A model generated the notes under the pieces. That model worked only from the letters and a program-made list of their open reading frames with translations, ran no database searches and was not told where the DNA came from. Shown piece after piece: positions 8,307 to 17,289 of a DNA stretch of 49,439 bases. The DNA comes from Actinomycetes bacterium (lineage in GTDB: Bacteria; Actinomycetota; Actinomycetes; Propionibacteriales; Propionibacteriaceae), in the NCBI GenBank assembly GCA_021781735.1, contig JAJXWF010000004.1, positions 1-49,439 on the forward strand, given 5' to 3'. A program made the position numbers and the translations under genes. The number at the start of each line of letters is the position of its first letter. The first letter of the stretch is position 1.

Positions 8307-8732
8307 TGTCGTGAGCCCGCCCAACCGGGTGCTCGCCGGCTCGACTGCTTCCCGATGACCCCGGCCTCGACGCCGCTGCCGGGCCCCGCGGTGATCGATG
8401 CCTCCCGAGTGGTCGGGGGGCGCGTTGCCGTGCCTCGCCCATTGCGCCCCGCGGCACACCTGGTGGAGCGCCGTCCGCGGCGGGATCCGTGATCGGATCG
8501 CCCGGGACGCTGTCCGGATCGACCCCCGAACGCGCGCCACAACGGCGATCGAGTCCGACTCCCGCAAGCCGACCAGCCGCGTCCACCGAACCTGGCGCGC
8601 GTCGGGGCCCCGGGAATTCCAGTGCGCCCACCACCTGATAGACATGAACCACCGAACGAGGCGACTTCCCGGCACACCGGTGTCGCCGCGACATCACCCC
8701 GTCCGGGCAATGCATCTGCGAGGGAGCAGGCA

Positions 8733-11700
8733 ATGACCCAGACGACGAGCGCACCGGCGTCAGCGCCGAAGACCACCGCCCCCCGGTTCCCGGGCGAGCC
8801 GGTGGTGATCAACGGCAACGGGGCGGTGGCCCACGTCATGAGCCACGTCTGCGGGGGCGTCATCGGCTTCCCGATCACCCCGTCCACCGAGATCTCCGAA
8901 CTCTACGAGGCCGCCCGCGCCGAGGGCCGACGCAACGTGTGGGGCAGGCACCCGTTCTTCTTCGAGCCCGAGGGTGAACACTCGGCCCAGTCCGGAGCGC
9001 TGGGAGCCGCCCTCACCGGCGGCCAGTACGTCTCCAACGCCTCCTCCAGCCAGGGCATCCTCTACGCGATGGAATCCCACTTCGTCACGGTCGGCAAGAA
9101 GATCGGCGGTTTCGTGCTGCAGATCGCCGCGCGCGTGGTGTCCAAGCACTCCCTCAACGTGATGGCCGGCCACGACGACGTCTACGCGCTGATGTCGTCC
9201 GGCTACACCATCCTGTTCGGCTCCAACCCGCAGGAGGCCGCCGACCTGGCTGCGATCGCCTACCGCACGTCGGCGCTGTCGCTGATCCCGGTGGCCAATG
9301 CCATGGACGGCTTCGCCACCAGCCACATGCTGTCCGAAGCCCGTCTTCCCGAGCCGGATCTGTTGCGCGAATACCTCGGCGACCCCACCGGGCGGATCCC
9401 CTGCCCCACCGTCGCGCAGGAGATGCTCTTCGGCGCCAAGGGCCGGGTCTTCCAGCTCGGCGAATACCTCACCCGGCAGGCCGGCGAGTTCGATCCTGGG
9501 GACGCCGACGTCCTGCGGTCCTTCCTGAGCGCCAAGGGCGATGAGATCGAGGCTGACAACGCCGGCGACCTCGTCCCGCAGACGCTGGTCTGGGTGCCCG
9601 AGGAACTGCACGGCAGCTGGCGGCGCCAGTGGGTGAACGCGCACCGGAAGGGCACCCGCCAACTGGTCCCGGCGCTGGTCGACGTCAACAACCCCGGCCT
9701 CACCGGGCCCGTGCAGAACCAACCCGACTTCCAGGCCGGTGCGGTCGACCATCGCACCCACTTCGCCTCGGCGGTGCCGCGCCTGGCCCGGCAGGCGATG
9801 GCCGAGTACGCAGACCTCACCGGACGCATCTACCACCCGGTGATGGCCTACGACTGCGACGACGCCGACGTGATCATGGTCGGCCTGGGGTCGGTCGTCG
9901 ACGACGTCCGCGCCGTGCTCCCCTACCTGCGCGCCCAGGGAATCAGGGCCGGGTTGGTGGCGGTCAAGTTGCTGCACCCCTTCCCCGACGCCGAACTGGT
10001 CGCCGCCCTCAAAGGCGCCCGGGCGGTGACGGTGCTCGAACGCTCCGACCAGCTCAACCTCACGGCCGCGGTCATCCAGGCGCTGTATCGCGCCAACGAC
10101 AACGTCGACGGCGTGCGTCACCCCGGCATCGAACCGCTCACGCGGATGCCCGAGATCACCACCGCGATCTTCGGGCTCGGCGGCCACGACCTGCAGCCGC
10201 GCCACCTGATCGCCGCCTACAAGAACATGGCCGACACGGTCGGCGGCGCTCCGGCACCCCTGATCTACCTGGGCTCGACCTTCTTCGATGAGGACGCCGA
10301 CGGCAGGATGCGAGAGCTTCAGGACACGCTGCGCTCGGCCTACCCCGAGACCGAACTGATGTCGCTGCCCACCGAGCCCAACCCGAACCTGCTGCCCGAC
10401 AAGGCCCTGCGCATCCGGTTCCACTCGGTCGGAGGCTACGGCACCATCGCCACCGGCAAGCTCCTCACCGACATCCTCGCCGGCGTCCTGGGCATGCACT
10501 CCAAATCAGCGCCCAAGTACGGGTCGGAGAAGTCCGGGGCCCCGACCAACTACTACATCACCCTCAGCCCCGATCCGGTGCTGCTCACCAATGCCGAACT
10601 CGAAGAGGTCGAGGTGGTGATCAGCCCCGACCACAAGGCCTTCGTGCACACCAACCCGCTCAAGGGCCTGGTCGACGGCGGCACCTTCATCCTCCAGTCC
10701 GACCTGAGCCCGGCCCAGGTCTGGCGGGAACTGCCCCGCCACGCCCGGCGGACCCTCCGGGAGCGCCAGATCAAGTTCGTCATCATCGACGCGTTCTCGG
10801 TGGCCAAAAAGCACGCGCCGACCCCCGACCTCGAGACCCGGATGATGGGCATCGCGTTCATCGGCGCGGTCGCCGCACACCTGGACGCCGTGTCCGAGGG
10901 CGCCTCCGAGGAGGCGATCCTGCAGAAGGTGCAGCAGCAGATCGAGAAGAAGTTCGGCCGCTTGGGCGAGGCCGTCGTCGAGGGCAACATGGCGGTCATC
11001 CGCGGCGGCATCCAGGCGGCCCGGCTGGTCGACTACGCCGACCCCGACCTGCAGGCGGTCGACGTCAAGGGCGAGCCGATGCTGATCCGCTCGGTCGCCA
11101 CCTCGGCGGCGATGTGCGGCACCGCCACCGCGGCCCGCTCCAGCGGCCTGTTCGACCCCGTCTACTACGAAGACCTGGCCGCCCGGCCGTTCCGCGAGGG
11201 CACCATCGGCGAGTGGCCGGTGCTGCCCGGAGCCGGCTTGTTCATGCCGCCCGGCAGTGCGACCTTCAAGGACAAGGGCCTGTTCCGCCGCACCGTGCCG
11301 ATCTTCGATCCCGATCCGTGCACCGGCTGCCTCGAGTGCGCGCTGGTCTGCCCGGACGCCGCGATCCCCAACACCGTGCACGAACTCCACGACCTGCTGC
11401 TCACCGCGATCGCTCAGGTGGACGCGACACCCGCCCAGATCGAGGCGCTCACGCATGAGGTGTACGGACTGGCCGAACGGGTCCGCGACGCCTACCGGCA
11501 CACGAAGGACCACCTCCCGTTCCACGAGGCGGTGGCCCGGGCGGCCGGAGGCATCGACGACGACCAGCCGTCGCTGCAGCGCAACCTGGCAAAAGTGGTC
11601 GACGTGCTGGCCACCTACCCGGTCGCGCGCACCCGTCCGTTCTTCGATGCGATGGAGTCCGAGCAGCCGGGCACCGGTGGGCTGTTCGCCGCGACGATCG

Positions 11701-13775
11701 ACCCGTGGAAGTGCACGGGCTGCCTCGAGTGCGTCGAGGTGTGCGGCCCCGGTGCGCTGACCTCCCGCGACCAGGATCCGGGCACCCTGACGATGCTGCA
11801 GGACCGCTTCGAGTTCCTCACCAAGGCCCCGAACACACCCGACCGATACTTCGAGGGTGCCGTCGATCCGGGCGGGGACACCAAACGGTTGATTCTCGAC
11901 CACGACAACTTCTACGCCACCACCGGCGGGCACGGCGGTTGCCGGGGGTGCGGTGAGGTCACCGCGACCCGGCTGGTCATGTCGGCCTCGCACGCCCTGG
12001 GAGACCAGCGCCGCAAGCTGCACCGCAAGCAACTGGACGCCCTTCTCGCCCGCCTGGTCGCCAAGCTGGAATCCCTCGGCGCCGACGAGACCGAGCGCCG
12101 CCAGCGGATCGAGCGCACCATCGCGCGGCTCGACCAGCGGCTGTACCTGTACGAGGGCGGGCCCACCGGCGACGGTCCGTCGTCGACGATCGTGGCGAAC
12201 GCGACCGGCTGCTCCAGCGTCTACGCCTCGACCATGCCCTACAACAACTTCACCGACCCGTGGGTGAACTCGCTGTTCCAGGACACCCAACCGCTCGCCA
12301 AGGGCATCTACGAGGGCGTCGCCGCACAACTCGTCGACGACGTCCGGGCGCTGCGTACCGCAGACCTCGAGCTCAACGATTCCTACGACCCGAGCATCCA
12401 CGACCGGCAGCTGGCCGACCTGCACTGGGATCGGTTCACCCCCGAGGAGCGGGCGTTGATGCCCACCGTACTGACCATCGGCGGGGACGGTGCGTCCTAC
12501 GACATCGGCTTCGGTGCGATGTCACGAATCCTGGCGAGCGACACCCCCGTGAAGATGGTGGTGCTCGACTCGGGTGTTTACTCCAACACCGGCGGGCAGA
12601 CCTCGACGGCCAGCTTCACCGGACAGGACTCCGACCTGTCCCGCGTGGGTACGGCCAATGAGGGCAAGCACGAGGGCCGCAAAGAGATCAGCCTGCTGGC
12701 CGCGTTCCATCCGAATGTGTTCGTCTGCTCGGCCTCCACGGCGTATCAGAACCACTACCTCACCAACACGATGGAGTTCCTCACCGTCGACGGTCCGGCG
12801 CTGATGGACGTCTACACCCCGTGCGGTGCCGAGCACGGCATCCCCGAATCGGCGTCGGCCGCCCGGGCGAAGCTGGCGGTGGAGTCCCGGATGAACCCGC
12901 TGTTCGTGCACGACCCCCGGCGCGGGACGACGCTGCACGAGCGGTTCTCGCTGGAGGGCAACCCGTCGATCGAGGAGACGTGGGCAACCACCACCCTCGA
13001 GTACCGGGACGCCGACGGCGCCCTGCACCTCATGGAGACCCCCGTCACCCCCGCAGAGTTCGCGCTCGGCGAGACCCGGTTCAAGAAGCACTTCCACCGG
13101 CTGAGCGCCGAGCAGGAGGGGGTCGCGGTGTCGATCCACGAGTACGTGGACCTGCCCGACGACCGGCGAGCCGCGAGCGTGCCGTTCATCTACGCCACCG
13201 ACGAGGACCAGCACCTGATCAGGGTCGCCTGCGACCCGGCGATCGTGCACCTGGTCGACGACCGGCGGCGCCACTGGCAGCAGCTGCAATACCTGGCCGG
13301 AGTGCACGTGGGGAAGCTGACCGCGGTGCACGCGCGCGAGGTTGCCGAACTGCGGGCACGGTACGAGGAGGCGGTCGCCGCCCGCGACGCCGGACTCGAC
13401 GACATCGCCCGCGCGATGTCCGAGCTCGCCGGCGCCGGCCGATCGTCCGGCGCGGGGGTGGCCTCGGCGCTGACCCTGTCGGTGCGCTCCGGCGCGACCG
13501 CGGCTCCGGCCGCCGAGCCGGCCGCCCGCGGCGCGGTGACGAGTCCGGCCCCGATCGTGCTGGCCGAGAGCAACATGGCGTTGTGCAACGACTGCGGCAC
13601 CTGTTATCAGGAGCTCCCGCAGCTGTTCGAGTCGACGCGGATCGTCGTCGACGGGCAGTCCCGCTCGGTGGCCCGGATGATCCCCGGGGCCCTGGACAAG
13701 GTCGAGATCACCCCCGACATGGAGAAGCGGATCGCCCGGGTGAAGGCCACCTGCGACGCCGAGATCATCCACTAG
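8733..13775 (+). CDS. nifJ: Large pyruvate:ferredoxin (2-oxoacid) oxidoreductase with extra C-terminal iron-sulfur domain
   Basis: 1680 residues against about 1170-1200 for ordinary single-chain NifJ. Order: thiamine/pyruvate domain (GFPITPSTE, residues about 44-52); transketolase-C-like domain with AVTVLERSDQ (about 430-440); gamma domain (SVGGYGTIATGKLL, about 565); two [4Fe-4S] motifs, CTGCLECALVC (about 863) and CTGCLECVEVC (about 991), separated by an unusual insert of about 115 residues; and the TPP domain with GGCRGCGE (about 1068), a charged helical insert, NATGCSS, GGDGASYDIG (about 1250) and SNTGGQ. A further 300-plus residues end in a ferredoxin-like CNDCGTC (about 1616) with a fourth Cys near the terminus. 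The start is the ATG at 8733 behind GGGAGCAGG. Oxidative decarboxylation of pyruvate (or another 2-oxoacid) to acyl-CoA with ferredoxin reduction is expected. The Nfn fusion follows 27 bases later. Confidence 0.93.
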   Translation: MTQTTSAPASAPKTTAPRFPGEPVVINGNGAVAHVMSHVCGGVIGFPITPSTEISELYEAARAEGRRNVWGRHPFFFEPEGEHSAQSGALGAALTGGQYVSNASSSQGILYAMESHFVTVGKKIGGFVLQIAARVVSKHSLNVMAGHDDVYALMSSGYTILFGSNPQEAADLAAIAYRTSALSLIPVANAMDGFATSHMLSEARLPEPDLLREYLGDPTGRIPCPTVAQEMLFGAKGRVFQLGEYLTRQAGEFDPGDADVLRSFLSAKGDEIEADNAGDLVPQTLVWVPEELHGSWRRQWVNAHRKGTRQLVPALVDVNNPGLTGPVQNQPDFQAGAVDHRTHFASAVPRLARQAMAEYADLTGRIYHPVMAYDCDDADVIMVGLGSVVDDVRAVLPYLRAQGIRAGLVAVKLLHPFPDAELVAALKGARAVTVLERSDQLNLTAAVIQALYRANDNVDGVRHPGIEPLTRMPEITTAIFGLGGHDLQPRHLIAAYKNMADTVGGAPAPLIYLGSTFFDEDADGRMRELQDTLRSAYPETELMSLPTEPNPNLLPDKALRIRFHSVGGYGTIATGKLLTDILAGVLGMHSKSAPKYGSEKSGAPTNYYITLSPDPVLLTNAELEEVEVVISPDHKAFVHTNPLKGLVDGGTFILQSDLSPAQVWRELPRHARRTLRERQIKFVIIDAFSVAKKHAPTPDLETRMMGIAFIGAVAAHLDAVSEGASEEAILQKVQQQIEKKFGRLGEAVVEGNMAVIRGGIQAARLVDYADPDLQAVDVKGEPMLIRSVATSAAMCGTATAARSSGLFDPVYYEDLAARPFREGTIGEWPVLPGAGLFMPPGSATFKDKGLFRRTVPIFDPDPCTGCLECALVCPDAAIPNTVHELHDLLLTAIAQVDATPAQIEALTHEVYGLAERVRDAYRHTKDHLPFHEAVARAAGGIDDDQPSLQRNLAKVVDVLATYPVARTRPFFDAMESEQPGTGGLFAATIDPWKCTGCLECVEVCGPGALTSRDQDPGTLTMLQDRFEFLTKAPNTPDRYFEGAVDPGGDTKRLILDHDNFYATTGGHGGCRGCGEVTATRLVMSASHALGDQRRKLHRKQLDALLARLVAKLESLGADETERRQRIERTIARLDQRLYLYEGGPTGDGPSSTIVANATGCSSVYASTMPYNNFTDPWVNSLFQDTQPLAKGIYEGVAAQLVDDVRALRTADLELNDSYDPSIHDRQLADLHWDRFTPEERALMPTVLTIGGDGASYDIGFGAMSRILASDTPVKMVVLDSGVYSNTGGQTSTASFTGQDSDLSRVGTANEGKHEGRKEISLLAAFHPNVFVCSASTAYQNHYLTNTMEFLTVDGPALMDVYTPCGAEHGIPESASAARAKLAVESRMNPLFVHDPRRGTTLHERFSLEGNPSIEETWATTTLEYRDADGALHLMETPVTPAEFALGETRFKKHFHRLSAEQEGVAVSIHEYVDLPDDRRAASVPFIYATDEDQHLIRVACDPAIVHLVDDRRRHWQQLQYLAGVHVGKLTAVHAREVAELRARYEEAVAARDAGLDDIARAMSELAGAGRSSGAGVASALTLSVRSGATAAPAAEPAARGAVTSPAPIVLAESNMALCNDCGTCYQELPQLFESTRIVVDGQSRSVARMIPGALDKVEITPDMEKRIARVKATCDAEIIH

Positions 13776-13802
13776 CGCGGATCACCCACGAGGCAGGTTG
13801 CC

Positions 13803-16565
13803 ATGACCGATCAGCTCACCGAGCAGAGCCCGCTGCTGGACCAGCAACTCGAGATCCTCAAGCGGCGGCTGCAGGCCGACCCGGGCCAATTCCGCGACGT
13901 GTTCATCTCCGAGGGCATGCAGGCGGTCGCCTGGCAGTTCGCCCAGCCCGACCTCTCGCCGGAGTTCACCGTCACCCTGTGGGACTCGCTGCGCCGGGCC
14001 GACGACGCGTCCAGGATCCTGATGCGGTTCATCTGGGCGCTGCCACTCGGGATGAAGCGCAAGTTCATCCGAGCGCTCGACGCCCACCTGTCCGAGCGCT
14101 ACCCGATGTTCACCGGGCTGTCGGTCGACTGGCCGGCCGACAACGCGATTCCGCCCTACATCCGCGAGCCGGGCGAGCGCGATCACGACTTCGAGCTGGT
14201 CAACCAGGGCTACCTGGGGTACATGAAGCTCGGCTACACCGCCGGCGACGTCGACCTGTTCGTGTGGCTGGAGGCGCTGCGCGACAAGCAGTGCGCCGAA
14301 AAGCCGTGCGAGGTCGGCATCCACCTCAACCGTCCGGGCGAGCCCGACCGGATTACGGGCGGCTGCCCGGTGCGGATCCACATCCCGCAGATGATGGAGC
14401 TGGTCGGCACCGGCCGGTTCCGCGAGGCGCTGGAGTTGATCGAGAGGATCAACCCACTGCCCGACGTCACCGGACGGGTGTGTCCGCAGGAGAACCAGTG
14501 CCAGGGCGTGTGCATCCTCACCCGGACGCCGATCGCCATCGGGCAGGTGGAGTGGTTCCTGCCGGAGCGGGAGAAGCTGGTCAACCCGGGCGGCGACGCG
14601 GTCCGCTTCGCGCAGCACGTCGACCCGTGGACCGCGGCCACCAAACCGCCGGTCGCGATCGTCGGGTCGGGCCCGTCCGGGCTGATCAACGCCTACCTTC
14701 TGGCCGCCGAGGGATTCCCGGTGACGGTGTTCGAGGCGTTCCACGCGCTCGGTGGGGTGCTGCGGTACGGCATCCCCGAGTTCCGGCTGCCCAACGAGCT
14801 GGTCGACGACGTGGTCGGCAAGATCCGGCTGCTGGGCGGTCGCTTCGTGTCCAACTTCGTGGTCGGCAAGACCGCCACCTTGGAACAGCTCAAGGCCAAC
14901 GGCTTCTGGAAGGTGTTCGTCGGCACCGGAGCCGGACTGCCGCGGTTCATGAACGTGCCCGGCGAGCACTTCAACTCGGTGATGAGCGCCAACGAGTTCC
15001 TCACCCGGGTGAACCTCATGCAGGGCCTGCGCTCCGACTACGAGACCCCGCTGCCGGTGATCGAGGGGAGGCGGGTGATCGTCATCGGCGGGGGCAACAC
15101 GGCCATGGACGCCGCCCGCACCGCCAAGCGGCTGGGCGGGCACGTCACCCTCGTCTACCGCCGCACCCGCACCGAGATGCCCGCCCGGGTCGAGGAACTC
15201 GAACACGCCCTCGAAGAGGGAGTCGACCTGATGGTGCTGCGCTCGCCCATCGAGTTCGTGGGCGACCCGCAGACCCACTTCGTCACCGCCGCCACCCTCG
15301 ACGTGATCGAACTGGGGGAGGCCGATGAGTCCGGCCGGCGGCGTCCGATCAGCACCGGGCGCACCGAGACGATCCCGGCCGACCTGGTGATCATGGCCCT
15401 CGGCAACACGTCGAACCCGATCATCCGCGACTCGGAGCCGGATCTGCGGATCAGCACGTGGGGCACCATCGATCTCGCCGCGGCGGGTTCGCAGCTGACC
15501 TCGATGCCCGGCGTCTACTCCGGGGGGGACGCCACCCGCGGCGGTTCGACCGCCATCAATGCCGCCGGCGACGGGCAGGCCGCCGCGCGCGAGATCGTCG
15601 GTCACATCGACGTGCCGCCCGACCGCATCCGGGCGATGGTCGCCCGGGCCGAGGCCTACACCGAGCGCGCCTCGACCGCGCAGACGATCGTGACCAAGGC
15701 CCACCTGGCCGACGGGATCGAGGAGTTCACCGTCCACTCCCCGCTCATCGCCATGGCCGCCCGCGCCGGGCAGTTCGTACGGGTGTTGCCGTGGGACACC
15801 GGCGAGTTGGTCCCGCTCACCCTGGCCGACTGGGATGCGGACGCCGGCACCATCTCGCTGTGCGTGCAGGGCATGGGCACCAGCAGCATCGAGATCAACC
15901 AGATGCGGGTGGGCGACGCATTCGCGGGCATCGCCGGGCCGTTGGGGCGTCCGAGCGACCTGGAATACTACGGCCCCGACCGCACCGTGGTGTTCGCCGC
16001 CGGCGGGCTCGGCCTGCCCCCGGTCTACCCGATCATGCGCGAGCACCTGTTCCTCGGCAACCACGTGACGCTGATCGCCGGGTTCCGCTCCAGGGACCTG
16101 CTGTTCTGGACCGGCCCCGATGAGCGGGTCGAACGCCTGCGCGCCCGGTTCCCCGACACCCTGGACATCATCTACACCACCAACGACGGCACCTTCGGCC
16201 GGGAGGGCTTCGTCACCGGACCGCTGCAGGATCTGCTGGACGCCGCCCTGGCCGGCACCCCGGCCCGTCCGGTGGCCGAGGTCGTGGCGATCGGCCCGCC
16301 GCTGATGATGCGCGCCGTCAGCGACCTGACCCGGCCGTACGGCGTCAAGACGGTCGCCTCGCTCAACTCGATCATGGTCGACGCCACCGGCATGTGCGGG
16401 GCCTGCATGGTGCCAGTCGTCGTCGACGGCAAGCCGATCCGCAAGCACGCCTGCATCGACGGCCCCGAGATCGACGCCCACCTCATCGACTGGGACAAGT
16501 TCCTGCCCCGCTTCGCCCAGTTCCGCGCCCAGGAGGCCGACAGCAGGGCCCGCCACGGGCTGTGA
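13803..16565 (+). CDS. Single-chain Nfn-type transhydrogenase: NfnB(GltD-like)-NfnA fusion
   Basis: 920 residues. Residues 1-155 match nothing I recognise. 160-280 is the GltD-type iron-sulfur domain (Cys 164, 169, 188; then C227-PQE-NQ-C233-QGV-C237). 285-310 is the FAD fold (AIVGSGPSG). About 425 is the NAD(P) fold (VIVIGGGNTAMDA). About 566 is VYSGGDATRGG. From about 625 comes an NfnA/PyrK-like reductase: beta-barrel, AAGGLGLPPVYPI (about 733), and the [2Fe-2S] segment ATGMCGAC..(K)HACIDGPE (about 861-885). In separate-subunit Nfn these halves bifurcate electrons between ferredoxin, NADH and NADPH. Here they are one chain, large subunit first. It is 27 bases downstream of the PFOR gene, so almost certainly co-transcribed. 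ATG with GAGGCAGG upstream. Confidence 0.9.
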   Translation: MTDQLTEQSPLLDQQLEILKRRLQADPGQFRDVFISEGMQAVAWQFAQPDLSPEFTVTLWDSLRRADDASRILMRFIWALPLGMKRKFIRALDAHLSERYPMFTGLSVDWPADNAIPPYIREPGERDHDFELVNQGYLGYMKLGYTAGDVDLFVWLEALRDKQCAEKPCEVGIHLNRPGEPDRITGGCPVRIHIPQMMELVGTGRFREALELIERINPLPDVTGRVCPQENQCQGVCILTRTPIAIGQVEWFLPEREKLVNPGGDAVRFAQHVDPWTAATKPPVAIVGSGPSGLINAYLLAAEGFPVTVFEAFHALGGVLRYGIPEFRLPNELVDDVVGKIRLLGGRFVSNFVVGKTATLEQLKANGFWKVFVGTGAGLPRFMNVPGEHFNSVMSANEFLTRVNLMQGLRSDYETPLPVIEGRRVIVIGGGNTAMDAARTAKRLGGHVTLVYRRTRTEMPARVEELEHALEEGVDLMVLRSPIEFVGDPQTHFVTAATLDVIELGEADESGRRRPISTGRTETIPADLVIMALGNTSNPIIRDSEPDLRISTWGTIDLAAAGSQLTSMPGVYSGGDATRGGSTAINAAGDGQAAAREIVGHIDVPPDRIRAMVARAEAYTERASTAQTIVTKAHLADGIEEFTVHSPLIAMAARAGQFVRVLPWDTGELVPLTLADWDADAGTISLCVQGMGTSSIEINQMRVGDAFAGIAGPLGRPSDLEYYGPDRTVVFAAGGLGLPPVYPIMREHLFLGNHVTLIAGFRSRDLLFWTGPDERVERLRARFPDTLDIIYTTNDGTFGREGFVTGPLQDLLDAALAGTPARPVAEVVAIGPPLMMRAVSDLTRPYGVKTVASLNSIMVDATGMCGACMVPVVVDGKPIRKHACIDGPEIDAHLIDWDKFLPRFAQFRAQEADSRARHGL

Positions 16566-16785
16566 GCGGGCCGAGGCGCCCGTCGATGATGTCGACGATG
16601 AGCAGCTTGTAGGCGGTGACGTTGTCGGGGTGGTCACCGTCGCACCAGACGTGGGCGTCCCGGTGACGGGCCGTCGGGCCGTCCTCGGCGCCGGCCCAGC
16701 GTCGGACCCGTCGATCGGCGGCGCCGCCGTCCCCGGCGCGATCCTGGTCCGCGAGCGGAAAGTCCTGGAATCGGGTGGTGGTCAT
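16564..16785 (-). pseudogene. Remnant of a phage-derived protein (prohead-protease C-terminal-like domain)
   Basis: ATG at 16785 with GGAGGACC upstream opens a frame whose first 74 residues (DRRVRRWAGAED, HRDAHVWCDGDHPDN, TAYKLLIVDIIDGRL) resemble the domain carried by actinophage capsid-maturation proteases and small stand-alone host homologues, where I remember WDG and WYD in place of GDG and WCD. The similarity stops at about 16564, exactly where the frame runs antisense into the 3' end of the Nfn gene, so the C-terminal half is missing. It is probably a truncated, non-functional scrap. The identification is from memory of the motif and not certain. Confidence 0.45.
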
Positions 16786-17240
16786 CGCTGGTCCTCCCGA
16801 TCTGTCGTGACCCGGACGTTCCGGGACACCGCGTGATGTGCCCCCGCGACCCCGCGCAATCCCACGCCCACCGCCGCGCCCCTCGAACCACTCGAGCCGC
16901 AGGACCAGAGCCCACGTCCGTCAGGCTCACGAGGGCATCTCCCCCGGCACGCCTGTTCCTCGTGGTCTCCGCTTTCACACCACCCTTTACGTGGTGGCCT
17001 TCGCCCTCACCTCCACCCCGTTGGACGTGGTGATCCCTGTGGGGGATCGATCGCTGGCGATAGGCAAAGGGACAGCTGAATGCAGAACTCGCGAGAGAGA
17101 TCACGGTTCGTCGCGGCCGGGGGCGGGTTCGTGGCAGCACCCAAACCCCCGGTCGATGAACATCCAGGTGTTCCCGGTCGGGTCAGGGACCCCTCGAGGT
17201 CGGCCCCCCGACGCTCGGCCGCGGGGAAGGCGCCCATGAC
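16786..17240. other. Gene-free stretch with scraps
   Basis: No intact gene. On the minus strand near 17130-17200 a short PDPTGNTWMFIDRGF segment resembles the last strand of a VOC/glyoxalase domain but has no body around it. The rest shows no reading frame with protein character. Confidence 0.4.
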
Positions 17241-17289
17241 AAGCGTCGGCAGCGACTCCCATCCGGACCCGAGCAATGATCAGCGCGAT

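Noticed and set aside
8760-12425. Long minus-strand frames of 579 and 639 codons
   Set aside because: Antisense to the PFOR gene with no motif of their own.
13782-16637. 951-codon open frame on the minus strand
   Set aside because: Entirely antisense to the Nfn fusion, whose domains are unmistakable; composition is the Asp/Gly/His/Val-rich pattern produced by high-GC antisense frames.
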